Below are positions 36,972 to 49,944 of a stretch of 64,000 bases of DNA, one piece after another. Numbering within the stretch: the stretch's first letter is position 1; every line of letters starts with the position of its first letter. The notes beneath the pieces were generated by a model. The model was not told the origin of the DNA. It ran no database searches and saw only the letters and a program-made list of their open reading frames with translations. Origin of the DNA: Neocallimastix lanati (nom. inval.) (lineage: Eukaryota > Neocallimastigomycota > Neocallimastigomycetes > Neocallimastigales > Neocallimastigaceae); contig JACVTC010000026.1 in assembly GCA_016946835.1 (NCBI GenBank), forward strand, positions 1,485,001-1,549,000, given 5' to 3'. The translations under genes were made by a program, and so were the position numbers.

Positions 36972-39800
36972 TTAAATCGAATGTGGTTCATTTCGCCAAT
37001 TTTTAAAATACAAATTTTCAATACGCCATTTATTTTTAATGGCTTGTAAAATTTTTTGTTAACGCCATAAAAAATTTTAATACAATTAATTTTAAAATAA
37101 ATAAATGTATAAATTAATAAATAAATAGATAAATAAATAAAGAATATAATAATAAAAATATATAAAATAAAATAAAATAAAATAAATAATAGAATATGAA
37201 TATAAAGTAGAGATTGAATAAAATAAAATAAGTATCTAATATAAAATAAAATAAAATAAATATCTATTATTAATTTTTATTAAAGAATATTAAAGATCAA
37301 TGTTTTCGAAATGAAAATTTTTTACATTTTTATTATATTCAATTAATGATGTAGTTTAATATTATTGGTAGTTAATAATCTCATTAAATATAAATGATTT
37401 TTTGCTTTCTAACATATATAATTAATTAAAACATTTTATTTTTAAAAATAAATTGTCTTTAATATTCTTTAATAAAAAAAAATAATAAATATTTATTTTA
37501 TTATATATACTTGTACTTTTATAATATTACATTTAATATTTATTTTATTTTATATACTTGTACTTATATTATTACATTCTTTATTTATTTATTTATTTAT
37601 TTTACAAATAATTGAAAAACTAATTTTTCAAAATTAATATTAAGAATAATATTGGATAATTAATATAATAATTATAATTATATAATTAAAAAATATTTAT
37701 AAAAATATAGAAATGGAAGAAAATTTAATTATTGATATAAGTGAATCCAACAAAGGAAAAGAACAAATTATTATTAATAAAAAATATAAATTTAATTTTT
37801 CATATAAAAGAAAAGATAATTCCAAAGTGTATAAATGTATAGAATATAAAAAAATAAATAAATATAAATCTTTTATTATTTTAAATGATAAGAAAGAAAT
37901 TTTAAAGTATAATAGTTCACATAATCATCCTGAAAATGAATACGATGTATCCCTATCTATAATGAAACATAAAATTAAAGATGGAATTGAAAAAAATTCA
38001 ATTCCTTTTGGTATAAAAATAAAACCCCTATATAATAAAATTTCTAAAGAAATGGGACTTATATGTCCAGAATATAATTCAATTAAATCCCAAATATCAA
38101 GAAATTTAAATAAAAAACTACCATCCAATATAACAACATTTGCTAAAATTCCTAGTGAATCTGAATATTATAAAACAAAGCGAGGTGAAAATTTTATGAT
38201 ATTCAAAAATTCTAATTTAATAATTTTTCAATCCCCTTTTCAAGCAAAATTATTTAGGGAATATAATGATGATATATTTGTTGATGGTACATTTTTTATT
38301 GCCCCTAAATTTAGTTATCAAGTATTTATTACAAGAACTTATGCTAAAGAATTAGATAGTTTTTACGCTACTTCTTTTGCAATATTAAAAAATAAAGAAC
38401 AAGAAACATATAAAATGTTATTTGAAAAATTGAAAAAAAATGCTAATACATGTAACAATAATATTATAATTGAACCAAAAAATTTGCATTGTGATTTTGA
38501 AAGGGCCATATCTAAAGCAGCAAAAACAATATTTCCTAATACAAATATTAAATATTACATTTGGCATTATAAAAAATCACTAGAAATTAAAAAAAATAAA
38601 TTATGCTATAATGAAGTAAAAAAATAATAATAATATATTTACTTATTATAAAGCTATTTCAAATTTACCATTTATAAATCCTGAATATATATTTGATATT
38701 TATGTTATAATTAAAATTAAATCCATTAAAAATAATTATTGTCAATTTTTAAAATTTTTAGAATATTTTTATAAAACATATTTAATTGATTATGATATGA
38801 AAATTTGGAATTATTATAATAATATAGAACATATAACAAACAATGCCTCATAATCACTCAATAATTATTTAAATAATTTATTTCCAACAAAACAATCTTT
38901 TTATGAATTAATAGATAAATTAAATGAACTTGAACATTTATCATATTATGATTATCAAAGAAAAATAAGAGGAATTTGGAAAATAAAAAAAAGAGCAATA
39001 AATAAAACTAATGAAATCAGTGTCTTAATTGAACGCTTCAAAAGTATTGAAGCCAAGTTAATTGACGCTAAATGTGATAGAAATAATATTATTAATTTGT
39101 GGTTTGATTGTTTAACTAATTTAAATAATATAATATAAATAATATAAATATTACTTTATAATAAATAATTAAGAAATGAGGAATGACCAAATGAAATAAT
39201 CAGAATTCTGTCATTCAATAATTTAATTTATAAAGCATATTAAATTTATACAGTTTTAATAAATATTCAAATACAATGTATAATTTATAGTTTTATCATT
39301 ATAATTATTATTTCGTTTAATAATTTTTAAAAAGAAGAATTATTACTAATAAAATTTATATTTTTAATAACATTTGTAATTTTATATAATTTTTTTATTA
39401 ATAAAATTTAAATAAAAAAATTATTATTATTAGTTTTATATTTTTAATAACATTTAAGTAAAAGAATTATTATCAATAACATTTATATTTTTATGTGTTT
39501 TTTTTATTAATAACATTTAAGTAAAATAATTAATAACATTTATATTTTTAATAACATTTAAATAAAAGAATTATTATTAATAACATTTATATTTTTTATA
39601 ACATTTAAATAAAAGAATTAAAATCATAAAATCTAACCATTATATGATTTATTTAATTATTCACTTAATAATTAATTTAAAAATTGAAGTAACAAAATAG
39701 TACAATAAAGTAATATTATGTAGCGCAAAATAGATAAAGCCACATATTTATATATATCACGTGTAAAAATTGGGGTAATGCAACTTCCCCCTTAAATCAA
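36972..39800 (+). mobile_element. MULE DNA transposon 2 with 9-bp target duplication
   Basis: The element body is 36981-39791. The flanks are TTAAATCGA (36972-36980) and TTAAATCAA (39792-39800), an 8-of-9 match to the 9-bp duplication typical of Mutator-like elements. The left end reads GTGGTTCATTTCGCCAATTT. The right end on the other strand reads GTTGCATTACCCCAATTTTT, so the ends are imperfect inverted repeats. Subterminal blocks match MULE 1 on both sides. The transposase is on the plus strand (37713-39136). An AAAAT/minisatellite-like patch (about 37160-37270) lies in the left part. Confidence 0.85.
37713..39136 (+). pseudogene. Mutator-like transposase, inactivated
   Basis: Paralogue of the MULE 1 transposase. 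The first 304 codons (37713-38627) are open: a FLYWCH-like zinc finger (YKCIEYKKINKYK and HNHP), VDGTF with the first catalytic Asp and HCDFE with the second. A stop after NEVKK and a frame change near 38630 break the frame. Similarity to MULE 1 then resumes through INPEYI, LKFLEYFYKTYL and on to 39136. At the site of the third catalytic residue (NNASESLN in MULE 1) this copy has a stop codon in place of the Glu codon (near 38850). It cannot supply active transposase. More decayed than MULE 1 in its 3' half, less so in its 5' half. Confidence 0.88.
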
Positions 39801-40088
39801 TGTAAAATCATATATCATATGATGTAATAATATAAATCTATGGAATGTGAAGCATTTCGACATAATTTATGTATAATCATCATAAAATTTTGTACAATGT
39901 GTATAATATATGTAATACGCCACTATTTTCAACGTATATTTTTATTTATTGTTTTTTAGCATTAAAAAAATAAAATAAAAACAAAAAGGGAGAGTTGCAT
40001 TTCCCCAAATTGCATTTCGCCAGATTGCATTTCGCCAAGTGGCGTAGTATTAAAATGTTGCATTTCCCCAAGTTGCATTTCCCCAAAT
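39801..40088. other. Spacer with iterated MULE-end motifs
   Basis: 39995-40088 holds five direct copies of TTGCATTTC(C/G)CCA. They resemble the outermost bases of MULE ends but lie outside the duplicated target of MULE 2. The rest is AT-rich spacer. Confidence 0.6.
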
Positions 40089-41225
40089 TTTAGAATATTA
40101 AATAAGAAAGTACAGATTGAATAAAATAAAATAAAATAAAATAAATAGTAGAAATATTAATATAAAGTACAGATTGAATAAAATAAAATAAAATAAAATA
40201 AAATAAAATAAAATAAAATAAATAGTAGAAATATTAATATAAAGTACAGATTGAATAAAATAAAATAAAATAAAATAAAATAAAATAAAATAAATAGTAG
40301 AAATATTAATATAAAGTACAGATTGAATAAAATAAAATAAAATAAAATAAAATAAAATAAATAGTAGAAATATTAATATAAAGTACAGATTGAATAAAAT
40401 AAAATAAAATAAAATAAAATAAAATAAAATAAAATAAAATAAAATAAAATAAAATAAAATAAAATAAAATAAATAGTAGAAATATTAATATAAAGTACAG
40501 ATTGAATAAAATAAAATAAAATAAAATAAAATAAAATAAATAGTAGAAATATTAATATAAAGTACAATTTGAATAAAATAAAATAAAATAAAATAAAATA
40601 AAATAAAATAAAATAAAATAAAATAAAATAAAATAAAATAAAATAAAATAAAATAAATAGTAGAAATATTAATATAAAGTACAGATTGAATAAAATAAAA
40701 TAAAATAAAATAAAATAAAATAAATAGTAGAAATATTAATATAAAGTGCAGATTGAATAAAATAAAATAAAATAAAATAAAATAAAATAAAATAAAATAA
40801 AATAAAATAAAATAAAATAAAATAAAATAAAATAAAATAAATAGTAGAAATATGAATATAAAGTACAGATTGAATAAAACAAAATAAAATAAAATAAAAT
40901 AAAATAAATAGTAGAAATATGAATATAAAGTACAGATTGAATAAAATAAAATAAAATAAAATAAAATAAAATAAAATAAAATAAAATAAAATAAATAGTA
41001 GAAATATGAATATAAAGTACAGATTGGATAAAATAAAATAAAATAAAATAAATAGTAGAAAAATTAATATAAAGTATTAATATTTCTACTATTTATTTTA
41101 TTTTATTTTATTTTATTTTGTTTTATTCAATCTGTACTTTATATTCATATTTCTACTATTTATTTTATTTTATTTTATTTTATTTTGTTTTATTCAATCT
41201 GTACTTTATATTTATATTTCAACTA
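40089..41225. repeat. AAAAT-rich minisatellite ending in an inverted copy
   Basis: About 12 direct units, each AATAGTAGAAATATTAATAT plus AAAGTACAGATTGAAT followed by 3 to 19 AAAAT pentamers, run from 40089 to about 41070. Two units in the opposite orientation follow (about 41071-41225), so the array ends as a palindrome. Related but degenerate units lie at about 37185-37270 inside MULE 2. It abuts the copia remnant at 41227. Minus-strand open frames here are repeat artefacts. Confidence 0.9.
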
Positions 41226-41226
41226 T

Positions 41227-43049
41227 TTAGAGGAAAATATGGAAGGAATTAACGTAAATGACTATAGAGGAGAAATACAAGAACAGTAATAAAAGAAAAA
41301 GGGAATGTCTAACAACAATTAACCAAATCAGAGAACCAAATTCATATATGGAAATTTTTAAAAGAAAAGACAAAGATAAATGGATAAGTGCTATAGAAAA
41401 CGAATTAAATAATATGAAAGAAAGGAAAGTATTCAAAAAGATTGAAAAGGTTCCTGAAGGAGCTAATATAATCGATTCCAGGTGGGTTTTCAAAATTAAA
41501 AGAGATAGTGAAGGAAAAATCGATAAATATAAAGCAAGGCTGGCTATACCCAGGAATATGGAGAAGATTATAAAGAAACTTTTTCACCAACACTAAAACA
41601 GGATTTATTTAGATTAATAATATCTATTGTTGCGAAAAATGATTTTAACATTAACCAAATGGATATAAAGGCAGCTTATCTATATGCCGATTTGAAGGAA
41701 GACATTTTTATGAAGATACCTGAAGGAGATCCAAATTTGGAAAAGGATATTTTAAGTTACAAAAAGCTTTATATGGATTAAAACAGGCTGCAATAGAATG
41801 GAATAATAATATTAGTACTACTTTAAAACATTTGGGATTCTATGAAACAGTCAGTGAACCGTGTATTTTTATTAAGAAAAAAGATAATAAACTTGTGTGT
41901 GTTATAGGAGTATACGTAGATGATTTATTAATTACAGGTAAAGATGATGAAATTAATAAAACAGTAAGACTAATTTAAGAAAAATACTCTGTAACTGATA
42001 TTGGTGAAGCAAATTTTATTATAGGTATAAAAATAGAAAGGATTCCTAATGGTTACCTTTTACATCAAGAAAGATATTTGGAAGACATACTTGAAAAATT
42101 TGGACTAAAAGATTGTAAAGAAATAGGAACTACAGAACCAAGTTTATCTGATAAAGAAGATGATGCAGAATTATTTGATCCAACAACGTATAGGTCCGCC
42201 GTAGGAAGTTTAATATATCTGGCTATTTGTACAAGACCAGATATTATGTTTTCTGTGAAAAAAGTAGCTCAACATTGCAAAGAATCAAAGGTAAAAGATT
42301 GGAAAAACGTAATACAAATATTCAGATACTTAAAAGGAGCAAAATACTACGGTATTTTATTTAATGGAGAAAAATGTATAAAAACGTATGTCGATTCAGA
42401 TTATGCTAATGATAAAGAAACGAGAAGGTCTACAACAGGTTTTATCTATTTTATGGGTTCAGGTCCAACAAGTTGGTACTCAAAGTTCCAAAAGTGTGTA
42501 GCTATCTCCACCGCAGAAGCCAAATATTATGGACTATGTGAATGTGCGAAACAAGCTTTATGGTATAGAAACATTTTAGGATTTTAGGAGAAATAAAGGA
42601 TCAAAGAGAATGTATAAAAATTTACATTGACAATCAAGCAGCAATATATAACGCTGAAAACAATACAATAAACCCAAGATCAAAACACATTGACATTAAA
42701 TATCATAAAATCAGAGAATTAATAAGGGAAAGAAAAGTAGAACTTGAATACATAGAATCAAAGAATAATAAAGCAGATGGTCTGACAAAATTTTTAAATA
42801 AATATAAAATGAAAAAATTTAGAAATAATTTATTATACAAATATAAATAAAAATTAATAATAAGGGGGAATGTGAAATAATAAATACATTTAATATTAAA
42901 AAATAAATAAATAATATGTAGTACAAATATCAATGTAAAATGTATTTATTTAGTAATTTTTAATATTTTATTTTAAACCAAAAAAAAAAAAAAAAATTTT
43001 TTTTTCTTTTCTTAATTTTTCAATTTTTAAGTCTTTTAAAAAAAATTAC
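41227..43049 (+). mobile_element. Ty1/copia pol remnant with 3' LTR edge
   Basis: A 5'-truncated copia element on the plus strand. Parts: reverse transcriptase (from about 41258, with SRWVFKIKRDSEGKIDKYKA and the YVDDLLITG catalytic motif near 41913) and RNase H (42078-42848, with DSDYANDKETRRSTTG). A polypurine tract AAGGGGGAA ends at 42870 and is followed by an LTR start TGTGAAATAATAAATAC at 42871. That LTR is cut by an LTR-A insertion at 43050. Gag, protease and integrase are absent, and no 5' LTR is seen. A handful of breaks. It is better preserved than the copia element at 3441-10808. Confidence 0.9.
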
Positions 43050-43804
43050 TATAAAGTGTTTTATGTTAAAACAGATTATAATAATACAAAAACACTATAT
43101 TAAATAAATTCTTTTTATTAAAAATAATTGGTTTATGAAAAAAATCTTTTATTAAATAGTTCTTATTATGTTATGAACTATCAAATTATAAAAAATAACA
43201 ATTACATTCTTTCAATTAAAGAAAATTTACAGTATTTATATTTTTTTTTAATTATATTCTAATATATTAAATTAATTTAATTTACATATATTCAATTTAA
43301 ATATTAATAATAATTAATTTTATAAAATAATAAAATATTTAAACTAAAACTAATTATAGTATAATTTTTTAATTAACTATTTTTTATTATACTATTTAAA
43401 TATTTTAACTAATTTAAAATTAAAATTTTTTATTTATTTAAATAGTATAGTTTAATATTATTAATAGTTTTTAGTTAACAATAACAGATTTGGCGAATTT
43501 TTTGTGACTAAATTATTTAATTTCATATTTAATAAATATAAATTTAAATAATTTAAGTTCTAATTTATAATTTTAAATTTCAATTATTAATTTAAGGAGA
43601 AGTAATTATTTAAAGTATTTAATTCATGTACGTAAATTTGATGTATGATTTTTCGTTTACATAAATTTATTGAAATATGTTTTTATTCATAAATTAATGT
43701 AAATTACATAATTTTATTCAAGATATCGTGGAAAAAATTTCATACATAAATTAATGTAATAATGAATTACATAAATTTATTAAAGATATAAAGATATTTT
43801 TACA
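43050..43804. mobile_element. LTR-A solo LTR with 5-bp target duplication
   Basis: 755 bp, starting TATAAAGTGTTTTATGTTAA (the first TG has become TA) and ending GATATTTTTACA, flanked by ATTAC at 43045-43049 and 43805-43809. It sits in the 3' LTR region of the copia remnant, so it is younger than that element. Confidence 0.8.
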
Positions 43805-44240
43805 ATTACATTGTTTAATGTAGATATATTATTTTAATATTTATTAATAAAATTATTATTTCATAAACCCAATTGTTTAATTGAGTTTTGTACGTTCGAG
43901 TGTTTGTCATCTTTATTTTTCATTTATTAATAAATTAAATTTTAACAATATCTCTAATTCAACTTTCATCGATTTATACTTCTTGCAGACTTGAGAGGGT
44001 TGAATGTGTATGGCAAGTTTCTTAAGAGGAGATACCAGCATATGGTGATATATCTATGCTATGTAGTGGTTGTCACGTGAGTACATTATTGTGGCTTCAT
44101 GACCCAAATGTAAGATTATCGCATAATTACAGTAGTAATAATACTTGGATAAGGAGAGCCAATTCAAAAAAACTGCAGTCCAGCAGGTACACCACCACCT
44201 ACTTAGAATAAGTTATATAAGGTCGTTAAAAAAAAATAAT
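43805..44240 (+). repeat. GC-richer SINE-like island with A tail
   Basis: 43980-44227 is far less A/T-biased than its surroundings and has no open frame. It contains the hairpin AGCATA/TATGCT (near 44036-44060) and ends ATATAAGGTCGTT followed by A9. The GGTCGTT plus A-tail ending is shared with 14317-14337 on the other strand. A short non-coding retroposon is the simplest reading. The segment 43805-43980 may be the remaining part of the copia LTR interrupted at 43050. Confidence 0.4.
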
Positions 44241-45215
44241 CATTAAACTACTAATAGTCAGTTAGTAATTATTATTAAGAATATTTTCTAATTGAAAAAA
44301 TATATATATATGTAATTAAAGGGAAATGTTTTATTTTATTTATTTTATTTTTATTTTTTTTATTTTATTTGTATTTAATTTTATTATATTTTTATTTTAT
44401 TTTACTATTTTATATATTTTTATATTTTTATATAATAGTAACACAATAATGACTATTTAAATATATATATATTTAATTATAACAAATAACATAAACTACG
44501 AATATTTATATTTTTTCATAATATAATATAAAAAATCAAAAGAAATTAAAAAATTAGTTTTTCTTTAATCGTATATTTTCATCTTTGATTCTTCTGCATA
44601 AATTATAACCAGGAATATGAACTTTATTTTTACTTTATTTTAATACTAAATATTTTTTTTTTTTTTTTAATTATATACAAATTATGAGCATTTCAATATT
44701 AGTAATTTATGTAAAATTTAATTTCTTTGATACTTTTATATCATCTCTTACAATTTTCAAATCTTTTTATTTTATTATAATTTATTTATATTTTAATAAT
44801 ATAATATAAATCTTTATTATAATTAGTTTTAATCATTTTTTTTTTTTTTTTTTTTGTAGAAATAGTAGTTATGAAATAAAAAATAAAAAAGAATAGATTA
44901 ATATTTATTAGGGTATTAATTGATTAGTTATTATATACTTAATTATAAATGAAACGCCAATAAAGTTTCATTATCTTTTATAAAAAAAAAAAAAAGATTA
45001 ATATTGAAATTTGACATAGAAGGATTGTATTGGAAAAATTATAAGGTTTTAAATAATACATATTATATTATTTAATTTCTTGGTCTATTTCTTCAATTTA
45101 ATCCAATTATTTAGTATTTGAATAATATATATTAATAATTTAAGAATAGAAATATAATATATTTTAAAATTATTAAATTATTAAAATTACATTTTAATAT
45201 TAATGTATATTTGGA

Positions 45216-45265
<50 letters not shown>

Positions 45266-46718
45266 TATATATATATGTATATATAAAATAATATTGGTTT
45301 ATTCATTTTTTTTCAACAAAATTATAATTTGAAAAATTTTATTTTTATTATGATAATATAGATTTACTTCAATTTAAAAATAGAAGTGAATCATTATACT
45401 ATAACAAATCTTAATAATTAAAGTTCGGTATTATTTTAATTATTAAAGTTCATAAAAAATTCAAAAATTTATGGAATTTAAATTCAAAAAATAAATATTT
45501 AAATAATTTTAGCGAAATTTTCTTTTAAAAATTAATTTTTTTAAATTATGTAGTTTTATATAAATTTCTTTTATACAAATGATATATATAATAAAATTTA
45601 TGTACTATTTCTTTTTTTTTTTTTTTAAATAATATTATGACCTTTCTTTTATATTTATTAATATATAATAAATAATTTAAGCATAGAGAATATTTAATTA
45701 TAAATAAAGAGTTAATATTTAATAATATTAAATAAAATGTCAGAATTTTTTTTTTCAAAAATATATTTAAATTAATATAATAAATATTTATATATATACA
45801 TATATATAATTTTTTATTTTAAATATTAAAATTCTATTTCAAAAAATAAGGTTTCTTTATACTTTAATACTTTAATAATAATAGTAATAATTTAAAAATA
45901 ATATAAAACATAAATATTTATTAAAAACTTAAAAAATATAATGAATGATGTTATCCATATATTGTTTTAACCATTACATGGTTTGTACTTAAATATTTGT
46001 ACTGTCGTTTTTTAATTTTCAATTTATTAAAAGTTAATATCAATATTTAAAATTATAAAAAAAAAAAAAATTAGCAATTAAAAATATAAAAAAAAGAGGA
46101 AAATTTTTCTAAAATCGATAAATTTTGAATAATATTTTAAAATTCCATTAATTTAATGAAATTTTAATAGCAAATAAAATCAGATCTTTTTTTATATTTA
46201 ATATTTAATTTTAATTAAAATTTAAATTTTGTTGCACAAAATTAAATTTAATATAAATTTTTATTTTATTTTATTTTATATTATTATATTATTATTATAA
46301 ATATTATTATTATTATTTTTTTTTTTTTTCTAAAAAAAAAAACTATATTTTATTTTTAGACATTGATTTATATTTATTATATTTAAGTAATTTTTGTAAA
46401 CTTTTTTTTATTTAAATAAAAATAAATTCAAATTTTGAATTTCATTCATTCTTCCGAATTAAATATATACTAGATTAAATATTTTTTTTCTTTCATTTTT
46501 ATTTTTTTTCATTTTATTTTTAAAAATCGAATTTGTCAACTCAAATTATTAGCAATTAATCTGAACATTAATAATTAACAATATATTAATATTTCATTAT
46601 AAAAAATATATATTAATGTTTAAAAAAGTAAGAAATAAAAACTTATGTATTTTTTTTTAACATTTATATCTATATGGAATTATATATTAATTAAATATTA
46701 CTGTTTTATATAATATAG
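44241..46718. other. AT-rich intergenic DNA
   Basis: No gene is supported. A/T sequence with T homopolymers (for example about 44 T ending at 45262) and short low-complexity frames. GAAACGCCAATAAAG near 44951 faintly resembles a MULE terminus. Confidence 0.6.
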
Positions 46719-49215
46719 ATTACACCTAGTATTATAAAAGGGGTAAAAAAAAAAAAAGGATAGTTTAAAAATATTAATTAATAATAATTAACTAATAATA
46801 TAAAATATATATATATAAATTCAAGAAAATCCAAATCCTTTCTCGAGATAATATAAGATTTTTAAATCCACATGATAGAACAAATAGAAATTACAATAAT
46901 GGATATAATGGAACAGTTTTAAATTATAATGAATTTCAGAAAATATTAGTAATATAATTATTAAAATTGAAATTTATATTTTTATGCAATTATATATATA
47001 TATTTAGAAAAATAAAAAATTAAATATATATAAAAATAAAAATATAATAATAAATATATATATTAATAAATATATATTATAATATTTTATAATAATATTA
47101 TAGAGTGAGTCGGAATGTAGAGATCAAAAAAAAGTGTTATATGAAAAAAAACTAAATGAAACATTAAGAGAAAAAAAGAAAGAAGAAATTGAAACTAGAA
47201 AGGTATATATATAAGTAAATAAAATATACTTATTTATAAACAATTAATAAAATATTATTATTTATATTTAATTAAAAGAAAAGGATGGAAGAATATGATA
47301 TTAAAAGGCAGGAAAAGAAACCTCTCAGAATTGAAATAGAGGCCAAACAAAATAATGATTATTTGTTAGAAAAATTAAAAACCGTAAATGATAATGAAGA
47401 AGATGAAATTAAAAAACTTAATGAATTAATTTTATATGTAAAATGTGGAGTTATTCGAGATCTTCAAATAGAAGAAAAAGTATTTATATAAAAATGAAAA
47501 AATATTAATAAAGTATATAAATAATTACTAAAAAATGTGTAAAATAAATTTGTAACAATATTATTTAGAAATATATTAAAAAAAAAAAAGAAGATGAGGA
47601 AGCAAGAATGGATATTATGATGGAACAAGACAGATTGAAAAAAATAAAAGAAGATGAACTTGCTAAAGAGGCAAAATATAAAAGTAAATTAAAATATTGT
47701 ATTAAATTTAATGGAAAATAACAAGTGAATCAATACCTATATATATAAAAATATAATTTAATATATATTTTGTTAAAAAATTTTATAGAAATAAGAGAAA
47801 GTGCAGAAACTATAAAATCACAAATAAGAGAAAGATATGAAGCAAAACTAGATCTTAAAGAAAAGCAAGAAAAAGAAAATTTATTATATTTAAAGCAATT
47901 TGAAGAAAATAAAGAAAGTGAAAGACAAGAAAAAATAAAATTAAAACAGAAAAGAAGAGAAATGATTGAAGAAGTAATGATTTTAAATAGTATCATTATA
48001 TATTTGATGAAAAAATGTTCAATAATACTTACTAAGTATAATGTATTATAAAAATTATATAAAATAGTTAAAACGTGAAAATGAAGAAATGCAAGAAAGG
48101 AAAAAGAGAGAGAGAGAAAAAGAAAAAGAAGAGGAATTGAAAATGCTGAAATATGCAATTGAAAAGGATAAAGAGGAAAAAGAAAAAGCAGAACAAGAAA
48201 AGATACTAAAGTTAAAGAAAGAAAGAGAATTTTATAGATTACAAAATTCATATAATAAAGTTAGTTTAATGATATAGTATTAAATATAAAAATATAAATG
48301 ATAAAGCAAAATAATTAATTTATTAAATATTTTTGAAATAAACCAATATTACTTTTATAATTATTAAAATATATAAAATGAAAAAATTATAGGAACAAGA
48401 TAAAACTAGAAAAGATGAAAAAATTAAAGAACATAGAGCTTTAGAGGAATATGAAAGAAAATGTAGAAAAAAAGAGAGGGAGGAAGCAATAAATAAAGCA
48501 AAAGAGAATGATGAACTAAAAAGAGAAAGATTAAGACAACAAAAAGATAGAGAGTTACAAATATCTATGGAGGTACTAATATTATTATAATTTTTTTTTT
48601 TCTATAATTATTATAAATATTTTAATAATCAATAATATATTAAATATTATAATAATAATATATATATTAATTATATAAATAATTATTTAATTATTAAAGG
48701 CAAGAAGAATTAAAGAAGAATATTTACAAAATATAGAAAGAGAAAAAAAACTTTATGAAAAGGAGAAAGAGAAAGAAAGATTAAAACATTTAAAAGATCA
48801 ACAATATGTAGAAGAATTAAGAGTAACTATAATTTTTATTTAATATTTGTAATTTTATTATTTCATTATTAAATATTTATATTTTAATTATTTCATTATT
48901 AATATTTTAATTTTACTAGAAACAAATAAAAGAAAAAAATGATAGTAAATACCAAGAAAAACAAGAATATTTTAAAGAAGGACTTAAGCAACTAAATGAT
49001 TTTAACTCAAGAAAGAATAGAATTCGTGAGATAAAATTACAGAAAATACAAGTATATGTTCTATTTATAATCTAAATATATTTCATAATATTTTGATATT
49101 AATAGTACTGTTATTAAAAATAAATTAATAGGAATTAAGAGATATGGGACTTCCAGAGATATACTGTAAAAGAATTGAAAATAAAACTTTCCAAGAAGAA
49201 AAATTTAGTAAATAA
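46719..49215 (+). CDS. CFAP45: Cilia- and flagella-associated protein 45 (CFAP45)
   Basis: Ten exons read through in frame: 46826-46948, 47104-47202, 47279-47479, 47569-47683, 47789-47973, 48068-48259, 48393-48572, 48700-48822, 48920-49051, 49132-49215, giving 477 aa of an almost entirely charged coiled coil (TPH domain). A small upstream exon (46719-46742, ITPSIIKG) is plausible; the start codon was not found, so the N-terminus is incomplete. CFAP45 lies inside the doublet microtubules of motile axonemes. Family landmarks: KIQILSRDNIRFLNP at the start (RIRILSKDDIRNL in animals), LYVKCGVIRDLQI, EEARMDIMMEQDR, and the C-terminal LRDMGLPEIYCKRIE (LRATGLPEKYCIEAE in animals). The family is usually about 550 aa. 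Being axonemal, it points to a host with a flagellate zoospore. The downstream neighbour is SPT5, same strand, about 800 bases away. Confidence 0.88.
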
Positions 49216-49899
49216 GTAATTTAATAAAAAAATTATTGAAAATTGTAATTAATTATAATGTAAAAATAATAATAATAAAATAAATAAAAAATTATAATAA
49301 ATAATAATTAATAAATTTCCATAATAATAACTATAATAATAATACTAATAATTAACAATAGAAATAATTTTAAAATGATTATAAATTGTAATAATCATCG
49401 TAATAAAACTGTAAATAATAAATTATAAAGAAAATAAGATGATACTACATATTTATATGTAAATAATAAATAAAATTAAAGTTTATTTATATTTTTATAT
49501 TATGAAATATATTTAGAAATAAAGATTATATTTTTATTTAATATATATAATAAATATAATATATAATATATAATATATTTATAATATATTATAAATAAAT
49601 ATAAATGGTTGATAATACCAAATACTAAATATATTAATTTTATTATATTAAGTATTAGGTATTATATATAATATAAATTTATTATTGAATTTATTTAATA
49701 GAATTTTAGTTCATAAATTTTTTTTTATTTTTTATTTATTTTTTAAATATTTAGTTATTACTATTATAGTTTTTTTTCTCCATATTATATTTTTATAATA
49801 ATAAAAAAAAAAAAAAAAAATTGCAATAATAGAAGATTTTTTATTATAGAATAATAATAAATTGCAATCAATATACTAAAAATATTGTTTTTTTATAAT

Positions 49900-49944
<45 letters not shown>

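Noticed and set aside
40373-40567. Minus-strand frame of Phe/Ile/Leu/Tyr repeats
   Set aside because: Falls wholly within the AAAAT minisatellite.
45546-45758. 70-codon minus-strand frame
   Set aside because: Low-complexity A/T sequence with no recognisable domain or splice context.
47730-48251. 173-codon minus-strand frame with membrane-like composition
   Set aside because: Shadow of the CFAP45 exons; the Lys/Glu-rich coiled coil on the plus strand reads as Phe/Leu/Ser on the other.
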